Source: Mesorhizobium sp. ZC-5 (lineage in GTDB: Bacteria > Pseudomonadota > Alphaproteobacteria > Rhizobiales > Rhizobiaceae). Taken from it: 64,000 bases of DNA. Within the stretch, counting starts at the first letter, position 1. Every line of letters starts with the position of its first letter. The position numbers were made by a program, and so were the translations under genes. The notes below the pieces were generated by a model. That model worked only from the letters and a program-made list of their open reading frames with translations. It was not told the origin of the DNA and did not search any database. This document shows positions 26,714 to 34,594 of the stretch, piece after piece. The DNA is taken from contig NZ_JAOWPT010000020.1 of assembly GCF_025753855.1 (NCBI RefSeq), positions 1 to 64,000 of the forward strand, in the 5' to 3' direction.

Positions 26714-26980
26714 TCAATTGGGGCCCTTACCGCCGCCGATGCAAATCTTGATGATATCCTGTTCGATTTCGGCGCATATATTCTCATATTCTAATATTAT
26801 GAGGCGGTGCCGCTCCGGATCACTTAGACGCAGACGCTCCAAAGTGTCGGTGGCATCGTCGAACGCGCCGCACAGACCAAGTATGCCCTCGTCTCTCGCA
26901 CTGAGAACCTGAAGCTGCCCCCGCAACGCAGGCATTTTGAGCATCAGCTTCAACAAGCCCCTTCGATCTGCTGCCGACAT
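26714..26980 (-). CDS. 88-residue protein of unknown function
   Basis: ATG 26980 is preceded by GAGGGCAGG. The protein (MSAADRRGLLKLMLKMPALR) is predicted to be all-helical, with hydrophobic Leu-rich turns (GILGLCGAFDDATDTLERL) and a C-terminal helix containing two Cys and many Glu (EYENICAEIEQDIIKIC). No signal peptide or TM segment. I do not recognise the family. It is downstream of element copy 4 and lies 162 bp before the sulfatase start on the same strand, so it is probably part of the same regulon and possibly cotranscribed. Confidence 0.65.
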   Translation of the reverse strand: MSAADRRGLLKLMLKMPALRGQLQVLSARDEGILGLCGAFDDATDTLERLRLSDPERHRLIILEYENICAEIEQDIIKICIGGGKGPN

Positions 26981-27056
26981 TGTCCTGCCCTCGCAAGTGT
27001 CATCGACAAGTGCCGTCTGAAAATTCAGTCACTGTCGCAGCCGGCGCACCAAAAGC

Positions 27057-27073
27057 GAGTACGTAACGGTAAC
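27057..27073 (-). promoter_or_regulatory. shared 17-bp promoter element, copy 4, upstream of the 88-aa gene
   Basis: The minus strand reads GTTACCGTTACGTACTC, 76 bp before ATG 26980. It is identical over 17 bases to copy 3, although the flanks differ, so conservation is confined to the element. Confidence 0.65.
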
Positions 27074-27218
27074 TTGACGGCAAGAAGCCGAACGCCAAAG
27101 ACATGCTATCGTCGGCGATCTCCGCTCCTTGAGCTGGCACCAATACGAGCGAGCGCGGCTGCGCCGACACAGACAGTTCGGGCGGTCATCAGTTAGTGAT
27201 ATTGGTCAACGCCCGAAA

Positions 27219-27989
27219 TCAGGAAGGCAGGATTCGGAAGTCGGCTCCTTCCGGCAAGAGTTGTCCGCCATCGACCACGATTGTCGTGCCGGTGATGTAG
27301 CTTGCATCATCCGAGGCGAGGAACAGGAACGCATTTGCGACGTCGCGGGGGGTGCCGAGCCGCCCGAGCGGGATCGCGTTTTCCATGTTCTGGATGAAGG
27401 CCGCGCCGCGTTGCTCCTGCATGCCCTCGGTCAGAATGTTGCCCGGCTCGACGCCGTTCACTGTGATGCCATAACCGGAGAACTCCAGCGCGGCGGAACG
27501 AATGAATCCGTTGATCCCGGCCTTCGTCGCCGAGTAGTGGCCGTGTCCCGGGCTGGTCACATGCGGCCCTGTGATCGAAGACGTGAAGAGCATCCGGCCC
27601 GACCCCTGGGCCTTCATCGGCACGAGCGCGGCACGCGCGGCATTGAAGGAGCCGCGCAGGTTTACGGCCATGACGCGATCCCAGTCGTCCGGGCTTGTGT
27701 TCTCGATCAGCTGCCAAGGGTAGATGCCGGCGTTCTGGACGACGATGTCGAGCCTGCCGAAGGTCGCGAGTGCCAGGGCGACGGCTGCTTCCGCATCCTC
27801 CATTTTCGAGATGTCGATGTGGATGAAGGGCACTCCCAGTTCGTCGGCAGTCGCTTGTCCGTAGGCGGCGTCGCTGTCAGCGAGCACCAGGCTGGCGCCT
27901 TCCTTCATGAACCGCAGCGCGATGCCCTTGCCGATGCCACGCGCCGCACCGACGATGACGGCCACCTTGCCTTCCACGCGACCTGTCAT
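27219..27989 (-). CDS. SDR-family NAD(P)-dependent dehydrogenase
   Basis: 256 residues. The Rossmann motif VAVIVGAARGIGKGIAL, the acidic residue after strand 2 (LVLADSD, suggesting NAD preference), NNAG-type QNAGIYPW, the catalytic Ser in FTSSITGPH, YSATKAG (Tyr and Lys) and the terminal ITGTTIVVDGGQLLP all fit a classical SDR. The ATG overlaps the permease stop by four bases, so it belongs to the sugar operon. It probably oxidises an imported sugar, polyol or derivative, at C1 or a secondary alcohol; substrate not determinable. Confidence 0.9.
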   Translation of the reverse strand: MTGRVEGKVAVIVGAARGIGKGIALRFMKEGASLVLADSDAAYGQATADELGVPFIHIDISKMEDAEAAVALALATFGRLDIVVQNAGIYPWQLIENTSPDDWDRVMAVNLRGSFNAARAALVPMKAQGSGRMLFTSSITGPHVTSPGHGHYSATKAGINGFIRSAALEFSGYGITVNGVEPGNILTEGMQEQRGAAFIQNMENAIPLGRLGTPRDVANAFLFLASDDASYITGTTIVVDGGQLLPEGADFRILPS

Positions 27990-28981
27990 GCTAGCCTCTG
28001 GCGCAACGTCTGCTTGAATGTGTCGAGGAGAACCGCGGCAAGCACCAGGAATCCATGGATGACCTGGGTGAAATTGGCGGGCAGGCCCATCAAATTGATT
28101 GCCGTATTGATCGAGGAAAGCAGCAGCACGCCTGCGTAGACGCCCGGCAGCGACCCGACGCCACCCTTGAGGCTGACGCCTCCGATCACGACGGCAGCGA
28201 AAGCGTTGAACAGCAGTCCGACGCCGAGATTGGCCGTTGCGCCAGAGGTGCGGATGGCGAGCAGCCAGCCGGCGAGCCCGGCAATGGCGCCAGCCAGCAC
28301 GAAAGCGATGATGAGATTGCGCTTGACGCGGATGCCGGCGCGGAACGTGGCCGTCTCATTGCCGCCGATCATCGTCAGGTGGCGGCCGAACGGCGTCTTG
28401 GCCATGACCAGCGAGAAGCCAACGAAACAGAGGATTGCGATCCACGCCGTGAGAGGGAGGCCGGCGATCCGCTGGATGCCGAACCAGCGGATCGCCGGCG
28501 CGAGATCCTGCGCGGAACGTCCTCCGGAAACCGCAACCACCAGCCCGCGCACCCAGATGTAGGACGCAAGCGTGATGATGAAGGCGTTCATGCCGACCTT
28601 GACGACCAGGAAGCCGTTGAGCACGCCGACCAACCCGCCGACGGCAAGTGCCACCAGCAGCGATACCGGCACCATCAGCCATTCCGGGCTCAAGGTAACG
28701 CCCATGCCGATGCCGGCCGAGCAGAACAGAATGCCGACCGCCATGGCACCCAGCGCCGCGACGGACTCGACGGAGAGATCCATGTGTCCGGTAATGATCA
28801 CCAGCGCCAGTCCGATCGACATGACGCCGAGCACGCTCGATGCTTCGATGATGTTGGCGAAAATACCGAGCTGAAAATAGTTGGGCACGAAGGCCGAAAA
28901 GATCGCCAGCACGAAAAGCAGCATGAACCAGACGAGGTTGTCCAGGACAAACTCGATAATGCTTCGCGTCCGTGCGTTCAT
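27986..28981 (-). CDS. sugar ABC transporter permease (RbsC/FrcC type)
   Basis: 331 residues. Multiple membrane segments (VLDNLVWFMLLFVLAIFSAF near the N-terminus, then about eight to nine more) and the BPD_transp_2 pattern are visible. The region TIIGGNETATFRAGIRVKRN-like (MIGGNETATFRAGI) and GGVSLKGGVGSLPGVYAGVLLL are typical of RbsC/FrcC permeases. It moves carbohydrate across the inner membrane together with the upstream ATPase and binding protein. A 69-bp gap with a strong stem-loop separates it from the binding-protein gene. Confidence 0.93.
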   Translation of the reverse strand: MNARTRSIIEFVLDNLVWFMLLFVLAIFSAFVPNYFQLGIFANIIEASSVLGVMSIGLALVIITGHMDLSVESVAALGAMAVGILFCSAGIGMGVTLSPEWLMVPVSLLVALAVGGLVGVLNGFLVVKVGMNAFIITLASYIWVRGLVVAVSGGRSAQDLAPAIRWFGIQRIAGLPLTAWIAILCFVGFSLVMAKTPFGRHLTMIGGNETATFRAGIRVKRNLIIAFVLAGAIAGLAGWLLAIRTSGATANLGVGLLFNAFAAVVIGGVSLKGGVGSLPGVYAGVLLLSSINTAINLMGLPANFTQVIHGFLVLAAVLLDTFKQTLRQRLA

Positions 28982-29001
28982 GAGGCTTTCCGGCTGGAAT
29001 G

Positions 29002-29040
29002 GTCCGCCCTCGTGCTGAACGTGTCAGTGCGAGAGCGGAC
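29002..29040 (-). promoter_or_regulatory. intercistronic stem-loop between binding protein and permease
   Basis: GTCCGCCCTCG (29002-29012) pairs with CGAGAGCGGAC (29030-29040), leaving one mismatch and a 17-nt loop. Such hairpins after binding-protein genes often protect the upstream mRNA or reduce transcription into the permease, raising binding-protein abundance. Confidence 0.5.
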
Positions 29041-29050
29041 AGGGTTGGAT

Positions 29051-30091
29051 TTACTCGACCGGCTTCACTGTGTCCGATGGCGGCTTGAGGTTGCCCCAGA
29101 AGGCAGGATTATCGACGTTGGACTTGTCGATCGCCGCGCCCGGGATCTTGATATTCGGGCCCCACGCCTCCTCGGTCACGGTCGATTTCAGGCCAAGCAC
29201 GTCGTATTCGCCAGCCTTGATCTCCTGCTTGCCGACGATCTTGTCCATGAACATCGCGACAGCCGCGGCTTGGGCATAGAGCGGCTGCTCGACCTCGACG
29301 TTGAGCCAGCCCTTGCGGATCAGATCGAGACCGACCGGCGCGCCGTTCGAACTCATCATCATCACGTCGCCCGGCTTCTTGCCCGCCGCTTCAAGCGACG
29401 CGACGGCTGCCACGGACAAGTGCGCCGCGTGGCTGAAGATCAGGTCGATGTCCGGGTTCGACACGATGTTGTCGGCAACGATGGTACCGGCATTGCTGGC
29501 TTCCCACTGCATCGCGGGAACAGAAATGATCTGCACATCCGGAAACGCCTTCATCTTTTCCTCGAACCCCTTCTGGATATCGAGCGTGTAGGGGTCGCCG
29601 GGGTCGCCGAGCACCTGAAGGACTTTCCCCTTTACGGAGCCGTGCTTGGCGGACAGCAGCTTTTCAGCCTGTTCCGCAGCGACGTAGCCAATTTCAATCG
29701 TTCCGGCGACGGACGTGAAGGCAGACTTGGTCGAGGTGACCTGGCGGTCGAACTCGACGACCGGGATACCCGCAGCCATTGCCGCCTCGATCGAGGGCTT
29801 CAGCGCGTTGAAGTCGACGGCCGCGAGGATCACGGCTGCAGGTTTGAGCGTGATGACATCGTTCATCTGGCTCTGCTGGGTGTCCGTCTTGTTGTCGGCG
29901 TTGAGCGTCTTCATCTCGTAGCCGACCTGCTTCAGAAACATTTCGAGCGCGCTGACCGAGCCGGTCTGGAATTCGTCGAGCAGCGTCGGCACGAGATAAT
30001 ACACAACGCCCTTCGACTGCGCGAAGGCCGGCGTGAGCATGGCCAACGCCAATGCCAGAACGCCGAAGGCAGACAGAACTATTCGCTTCAT
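29051..30091 (-). CDS. sugar ABC transporter substrate-binding protein (part of an open 614-codon frame)
   Basis: 346 residues from ATG 30091, with its own AGAGGAGA ribosome site. The signal peptide [18 protein letters not shown] ends at about AFAQ. The mature protein is a periplasmic-binding-protein-like fold of the RbsB class ([29 protein letters not shown] region, [29 protein letters not shown]). The domain duplication with two Rossmann-like lobes is evident. The reading frame is continuous with the ATPase gene upstream, but the ribosome site, start codon and cleavable signal peptide argue that the protein is also, or mainly, made separately. The ligand is probably a monosaccharide. Confidence 0.9.
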   Translation of the reverse strand: MKRIVLSAFGVLALALAMLTPAFAQSKGVVYYLVPTLLDEFQTGSVSALEMFLKQVGYEMKTLNADNKTDTQQSQMNDVITLKPAAVILAAVDFNALKPSIEAAMAAGIPVVEFDRQVTSTKSAFTSVAGTIEIGYVAAEQAEKLLSAKHGSVKGKVLQVLGDPGDPYTLDIQKGFEEKMKAFPDVQIISVPAMQWEASNAGTIVADNIVSNPDIDLIFSHAAHLSVAAVASLEAAGKKPGDVMMMSSNGAPVGLDLIRKGWLNVEVEQPLYAQAAAVAMFMDKIVGKQEIKAGEYDVLGLKSTVTEEAWGPNIKIPGAAIDKSNVDNPAFWGNLKPPSDTVKPVE

Positions 30092-30895
30092 GTTCGTTCT
30101 CCTCTTTTGCCGGACCTCTTGATTATGCCCGTCCGCCTGCCGGTCCGGTCCCGGCAAGGGTTCCCCGGTGATCATCTTGACCACCGCGTCGGGACTTGTA
30201 TTCGACCGCGGCACATCGCCCGCCACGACGCCCTGGCGGATCACCACGATCCGGTCGGCAACCTGGAAGGCCTGCTGCATGATGTGCGTGATGATGATGA
30301 CGCCGATCCCCTGCGACGCGACCTGGCGGATCATGTCGAGGCCCCGCCGCGTCTGTTCCACGCCGAGGGCAGCGAATGGCTCGTCGAGCAGCACCAGCTT
30401 GCCGCCCCAATGGACGAAGCGGTTCAACTCGATCGCCTGCCGCTGGCCGCCCGAAAGATGTTCGACATTCGTGCGCAGCGACGGAATGCGCGTCCCCGCA
30501 TTGGCCAGCGCCGTCGCCACTTCGCTCTCCATGGCGCGTTCGTCGAGAATGGGAATGCCGAGGAACTTGCGGGTGATTTCCCGCCCCATGAAGAAGTTGG
30601 CGACGACATCCACATTCGTGCAGAGCGACAGGTCCTGATAGACGGTCTCGATGCCGGCTGCCTTGGCGGCCGCGGGAGAGCTGGCCAGAAACTCCTTGCC
30701 CTCGAAAAGCATCCGGCCCGATGTCGGCTCCAGGCCGCCGGAGATGATCTTCACCAGCGTCGACTTGCCCGCACCGTTGTCGCCGAGCAACGCAACCACC
30801 TCGCCCCGACCGATGGAAAAACTGATACCCCTGAGCGCTTCGATCGCGCCGAAGTTCTTGCGGATGTCGTCCAGCACAAGCAGCGGCTCTGTCAT
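29051..30895 (-). CDS. sugar ABC transporter ATP-binding protein, frame open through the binding-protein gene
   Basis: ATG 30895 opens a 614-codon frame without an internal stop. Residues 1-240 are a single ABC domain: Walker [11 protein letters not shown]-loop YQDLSL, signature [11 protein letters not shown], Walker [12 protein letters not shown] and H-loop IITHIM. Single-domain sugar ATPases of about 260 residues resemble FrcA, unlike two-domain RbsA. Instead of stopping after about 260 residues (DRQADGHNQ), the frame runs through the intergenic ribosome site into the binding protein. The ATPase may end by readthrough or be a genuine fusion; the sequence cannot settle which. The ATG overlaps the ROK stop by four bases. 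Confidence 0.85.
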   Translation of the reverse strand: MTEPLLVLDDIRKNFGAIEALRGISFSIGRGEVVALLGDNGAGKSTLVKIISGGLEPTSGRMLFEGKEFLASSPAAAKAAGIETVYQDLSLCTNVDVVANFFMGREITRKFLGIPILDERAMESEVATALANAGTRIPSLRTNVEHLSGGQRQAIELNRFVHWGGKLVLLDEPFAALGVEQTRRGLDMIRQVASQGIGVIIITHIMQQAFQVADRIVVIRQGVVAGDVPRSNTSPDAVVKMITGEPLPGPDRQADGHNQEVRQKRRTNMKRIVLSAFGVLALALAMLTPAFAQSKGVVYYLVPTLLDEFQTGSVSALEMFLKQVGYEMKTLNADNKTDTQQSQMNDVITLKPAAVILAAVDFNALKPSIEAAMAAGIPVVEFDRQVTSTKSAFTSVAGTIEIGYVAAEQAEKLLSAKHGSVKGKVLQVLGDPGDPYTLDIQKGFEEKMKAFPDVQIISVPAMQWEASNAGTIVADNIVSNPDIDLIFSHAAHLSVAAVASLEAAGKKPGDVMMMSSNGAPVGLDLIRKGWLNVEVEQPLYAQAAAVAMFMDKIVGKQEIKAGEYDVLGLKSTVTEEAWGPNIKIPGAAIDKSNVDNPAFWGNLKPPSDTVKPVE

Positions 30896-32061
30896 GCTGC
30901 GATTTCCTTGCCGTCGAGAATGTCGCGCTCGCGTTCGCCCGTGAACATCCGGCCGAAGCGGGGCGACAGGACGCCTGACACTGCGAGCGCCGCGGCGCCT
31001 CGCAGCACGGAGTGCTCGCCGCCATGCGCGACGACCACACGCGGCGCTTCACGACCACGACGCGCAGAAATCGAGTTCGGCAGATCCGTGGCCTCCCTTG
31101 CCATGCGATCAAGCAGACTGGCCGATGCCAGGCCACCAAGCACGACGGTTTCCGGGTCGAACAGGTTTTCGATCGTCGTGATGGCGTTGCGGAAGATCGG
31201 CGCCACGGATTTGAACCAGTCGGCCTCGCTCGCTTTCGCGCGGCGAAGCGCATCGAGCGAAAAGTATCTCTCCAGACAGCCGCGATTGCCGCATGGACAC
31301 GCCTCGCCGCCCGGCACGACCGGAATGTGGCCGATTTCGCCGGCGTTGCCCCACGCACCGCGCATCACCCGGCCTTCGTGCACCATGGCGCCACCAAGTC
31401 CGACGCCGAAGTAGAGATAGTAATATTCGGAGAACCGCTTGCCGAGGCCATAGAGCTGCTCGCCGAGGGCCGCGGCAGCCATATCCGTTTCCAGGAATGC
31501 CGGCAGGCCGGTGAGTTCGGCCAGGCGCTCCCTGATGGCGACGTTCTCCCAGCCGGTCATCGTGGTGGGGCCGACGAAACTCATGGACTCGACACCAAAC
31601 GGTCCGGGCAATGCCATGCCGACACCAAGCATGCGACCCTCCGGCTTGCGCTTGATCAGCTCTGGCACCATCTCGCCAATGATTTCGAAGGCAGCCGCGG
31701 GCGATGCATTCGCGATCGTGTGATGCAGGCTGCCGACGACGTCTCCGCTCAGATCGATCAGCGCCGCATTGACTCCGATCGGTGTGACATGAACGCCGAC
31801 CGCAAACCCGCCATCCGGATTGATCCGGAGCGTCGAGGGCGGCAGGCCGCGTCCCTTCGGCTCCTCGCGAAGGGACACGAGATACTTCTGCTCTTCGAGT
31901 TCGCGGACAATCGTCGATACGGTCTGGACCGTCAGTCCCACACGCTCGGCAATTTCGCCACGCGTTGTTGGACCATGCAGGCGGACCGACTCGAGCACGA
32001 TCCGTCGGTTGTACGGCCGGCCAAACTCTTGGTTGGTCCCTCTGAGCGCCACGCGCAACAT
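30892..32061 (-). CDS. ROK-family transcriptional regulator
   Basis: 389 residues. An N-terminal winged helix-turn-helix ([35 protein letters not shown]) precedes the ROK sugar-kinase-like domain ([39 protein letters not shown]) and the zinc motif [15 protein letters not shown] repressors such as FrcR, Mlc and NagC bind a sugar or its phosphate and control adjacent transport genes. It is the first gene of the ABC operon and overlaps the ATPase gene by four bases, which suggests autoregulation. Its own kinase activity, if any, is not inferred. Confidence 0.92.
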   Translation of the reverse strand: MLRVALRGTNQEFGRPYNRRIVLESVRLHGPTTRGEIAERVGLTVQTVSTIVRELEEQKYLVSLREEPKGRGLPPSTLRINPDGGFAVGVHVTPIGVNAALIDLSGDVVGSLHHTIANASPAAAFEIIGEMVPELIKRKPEGRMLGVGMALPGPFGVESMSFVGPTTMTGWENVAIRERLAELTGLPAFLETDMAAAALGEQLYGLGKRFSEYYYLYFGVGLGGAMVHEGRVMRGAWGNAGEIGHIPVVPGGEACPCGNRGCLERYFSLDALRRAKASEADWFKSVAPIFRNAITTIENLFDPETVVLGGLASASLLDRMAREATDLPNSISARRGREAPRVVVAHGGEHSVLRGAAALAVSGVLSPRFGRMFTGERERDILDGKEIAA

Positions 32062-32223
32062 CTCCAGAATGGCGACGTTACACCGCGCTGTTATTTAGTC
32101 AAATGGATTTCATAATTGATGTTTCGAATGCAAGAGCTGGACGAAAAGCCGTTGGTCGCGGCGAACGCGCTGGGATTTCGACCAGCGCGGCATTCGTTGG
32201 CCATGAAAACTCTTGCAAGGATG

Positions 32224-32838
32224 TCAGGAGCCCTGGCAGCCAGACAAACCAGTTGCAAAACTCCAGTTCGCGAACGGTATCACCCTGCCTGGAACCGACA
32301 CGGGCAACTTGCTTGTTGTCCCGTCTTCATTGGTTTTGCCGCTCTCGCCCTTCCCGGTCAAAACGTTCAAATCGCAGCCGGCTTTGGTGTTTTCCTTGAG
32401 ATAGTCCTCGGAGTCGTACGAAAAGCCGGCGACCACGAATGCACCGTCACGATATGCGATCGTCAGCGTCTGGTTGGTGCGCTGGCTTCCAACCGGCATC
32501 GCCGGCAGGAACAGTCTGATCGAATTGTTAGGCAGCGCGGTCAATTCAGGCTCGGTATCGGAGTTCTCGTAGCCGGGCCGGTCGTATCCGTTCCATTCTC
32601 CGAGAATCTGATCGCGCACGACCTCCACGGGTTTCAGATAATTATGCTCGATATCCCTGAGGAAAAAATGCATGTCCATGGGTTCGGTGGGTTCCGTCTG
32701 CACGATCAGCGCGAGATCGGTTCCTCCATCGCCATTCCAGTCGCCGGTCAGTGCCGTTATTATTTTCTGCGTTTCGATCGGTTCCGACAAAGCGACCGTC
32801 GGGACAAAGAACATCAAGCACGTTGCAATCAACCGCAT
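32224..32838 (-). CDS. secreted protein of unknown function
   Basis: 204 residues from ATG 32838 (GGGGGAAA upstream); an ATG at 32877 with AGGAAAG is an equally possible start. The signal peptide MRLIATCLMFFVPTVALS is followed by a segment ITALTGDWNGDGGTDLALIV that resembles one FG-GAP/VCBS calcium-loop repeat (DWNGDGGTD). The remainder is a beta-rich periplasmic domain containing two Cys. No enzyme signature. It lies between the ROK operon and the rhamnose mutarotase on the same strand but is separated by gaps of about 160-190 bp. Confidence 0.75.
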   Translation of the reverse strand: MRLIATCLMFFVPTVALSEPIETQKIITALTGDWNGDGGTDLALIVQTEPTEPMDMHFFLRDIEHNYLKPVEVVRDQILGEWNGYDRPGYENSDTEPELTALPNNSIRLFLPAMPVGSQRTNQTLTIAYRDGAFVVAGFSYDSEDYLKENTKAGCDLNVLTGKGESGKTNEDGTTSKLPVSVPGRVIPFANWSFATGLSGCQGS

Positions 32839-33025
32839 GGCGGCATTTCCCCCGATTGGCTTGGACTCCAGTGGCATTCTTTCCTAATGCATCCACGCTC
32901 GCACCGGCTTTCCACAAGCCGTCTCTATGCGAAACGATGCCGTACCACTCATGCCTCTAATGAGGAAGCTGCGGACATATGCGACGTACGGCCGGTATGT
33001 CCCGGAAAGTTCATCCTGCTGATGC

Positions 33026-33343
33026 TCAAGTCATATGGAAGACGTTTTGCAACGGTATGACCAGTGGCTCGTTACGGTCCGTGTACTGCATGATATCGGC
33101 CATGAAATCCCACCAGCGGCGATTGATTTCGGTCTGTGGCAGCCTGTCCATCGTATGGTCGTCGGCGCGGATGAGCGTGGCGAAGAGATGGTTCGTCTCG
33201 GGGTCCAGCCAGATCGAATAATCCGATACGCCGGCATCGCGCAGCGCCTGGCTCAGTTCGGGCCAGATCTCATCATGGCGTTTCTTATATTCGGTCGCCT
33301 GCCCAGGATTGAGGTTCATGCGGAAGGCGATGCGCTCGGGCAT
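33026..33343 (-). CDS. rhaM: L-rhamnose mutarotase
   Basis: 105 residues, the normal RhaM/RhaU length. The sequence [27 protein letters not shown] contains the catalytic His of [11 protein letters not shown], and [18 protein letters not shown] and the WWDFMADIM segment are conserved. It interconverts alpha- and beta-L-rhamnose. ATG 33343 has AGGGAG upstream. No other rhamnose gene (isomerase, kinase, aldolase, dehydratase) is visible nearby, so it is an orphan here or serves the neighbouring sugar ABC operon. Confidence 0.93.
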   Translation of the reverse strand: MPERIAFRMNLNPGQATEYKKRHDEIWPELSQALRDAGVSDYSIWLDPETNHLFATLIRADDHTMDRLPQTEINRRWWDFMADIMQYTDRNEPLVIPLQNVFHMT

Positions 33344-33517
33344 GATTTTTCTCCCTTCTAAATTGATAGTGCCGCCACCTCGCCAGGAACAAGGCGTGGC
33401 TTCGCATAATATTTTTGAGGCGTTCTCCAGCTACCTTGTTTAGCTTGTTTAGGAGAAAGCGCTTTCTTCGCGTGTGTCCATCTTGCCGATGATTCTCCTT
33501 TGCTCGCATTCTGCGTC

Positions 33518-33910
33518 ATGCGCGGACGCGAACTCGAATCGATTCTCATAGACTTGGCGGTTTCGGACGCCGACTTGCTCAGGACGAGCTTCGCTTCGCT
33601 GGTCGCGGAAGCGGCAACGCGCACCGAGGGAAACGTCTTGTTCGACATCCGGGTCGACGGTGACCCGAGCGTGCAGCGGATTGCCGCCATTGCCTTCGTG
33701 GACGCTGGCGTGGCGTTTGTTTTGCTGGCCAATGACGGCACTCATTTCAGCGTGGTCTTTCCGGAGGAGGACCTGTCGGATTTCACGGATCCGCTGTCGC
33801 GGTGGTTTGCACTGTCTCTGCACGAACGGGCGACAACGCCTTTTCGAGGATCGGCAATCCTGTTGCTGGGTGCCCTTCGCCGATGCGGCTATCTCGATGC
33901 CACCGCATAG
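33518..33910 (+). CDS. hypothetical protein, about 130 residues
   Basis: From ATG 33518 (MRGRELESILIDLAVSDADLL) the frame has strong third-position GC and a sensible residue mix, unlike the overlapping minus-strand frames. It contains FVDAGVAFVLLANDGTHFSVVFPEEDLSDF, which looks like a soluble alpha/beta domain. No ribosome site is clear; a TTG at 33500 adds six residues. No family recognised. It converges with the GST gene, 15 bp between stops. Confidence 0.5.
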   Translation: MRGRELESILIDLAVSDADLLRTSFASLVAEAATRTEGNVLFDIRVDGDPSVQRIAAIAFVDAGVAFVLLANDGTHFSVVFPEEDLSDFTDPLSRWFALSLHERATTPFRGSAILLLGALRRCGYLDATA

Positions 33911-33925
33911 GACGGTCCGGTGCTG

Positions 33926-34594
33926 CTATCCTGTGCGCAAATTCAGCGCCGGCTCGCCACTGCCCTGCTCGACGCCCGCCCGCTCCTGTGCAGCCAGCGC
34001 AGCAAGGAAAGCTGGCCGCGTCGACAGGCGTTTCCAATAACCGCGCAGGGCCTCCGAGAAATCGTCGTCGAGGCCGAGCGCGTTGGCGAAAAGCAGCGCG
34101 TAGCCGATCGAGATGTCGGCCATGGTGAAGCGGCCGGCGCAATAGTAGTCCTGGCTGCCGACGATCGCATCGACGGCGCGCAGGCGGGCCAGGAACCAGC
34201 GCGCATAGTCGATTGCGGCTTGCGGCAGCCGGCGCTCCTCCGGCTCCAGCCGGCTGTAACGAAGCACGATCGTCTGCGGGAAGGTCAGTGTCGCTTCGCC
34301 GAAGAAAAGCCCGTTGAGATAAGCGCCGTACGCCGGCTCATCCGCCGCCACCTTCATTGCTGCCGCGCCGTAACGCTCCACCAGATAGAGGCAAATGGCG
34401 GACGACTCGGTCATCCGGGTCTCGCCATCGACCAGATAGGGAATGGTGCCGAGCGGATTGATGTCCAGGTACTCCCGCGCCAGGAATCGCGGCGGAAACG
34501 GCAGCATCTTCAACTCGTAGTCGAGGCCGATCTCCTCCAGCGCCCACAGGGCACGGAACGACCTCGCATTGGCGCAGTGGTAGAGCGTGATCAT
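33926..34594 (-). CDS. glutathione S-transferase family protein
   Basis: 222 residues from ATG 34594, which overlaps the AtuA stop. The thioredoxin-like N-terminal domain (MITLYHCANARSFRALWALEE, NPLGTIPYLVDGETRMTESSAIC) carries the conserved cis-Pro of IPYL and the glutathione-contacting ESSAI. The helical C-terminal domain (GRFTMADISIGYALLFANALGL) has the N-capping motif. As the last gene of the carboxylase operon it may detoxify or isomerise a CoA-pathway intermediate; the precise activity is unknown. Confidence 0.9.
   Translation of the reverse strand: MITLYHCANARSFRALWALEEIGLDYELKMLPFPPRFLAREYLDINPLGTIPYLVDGETRMTESSAICLYLVERYGAAAMKVAADEPAYGAYLNGLFFGEATLTFPQTIVLRYSRLEPEERRLPQAAIDYARWFLARLRAVDAIVGSQDYYCAGRFTMADISIGYALLFANALGLDDDFSEALRGYWKRLSTRPAFLAALAAQERAGVEQGSGEPALNLRTG

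Noticed and set aside
28055-31414. 1119-codon plus-strand frame opposite the sugar ABC operon
   Set aside because: Shadow of the minus-strand permease, binding protein and ATPase genes; its translation is rich in Arg/His/Asp and has no recognisable domain.
33358-33741. 127-codon minus-strand frame upstream of the mutarotase
   Set aside because: Ser/Lys/Arg-rich composition and poor codon bias compared with the plus-strand frame in the same place.
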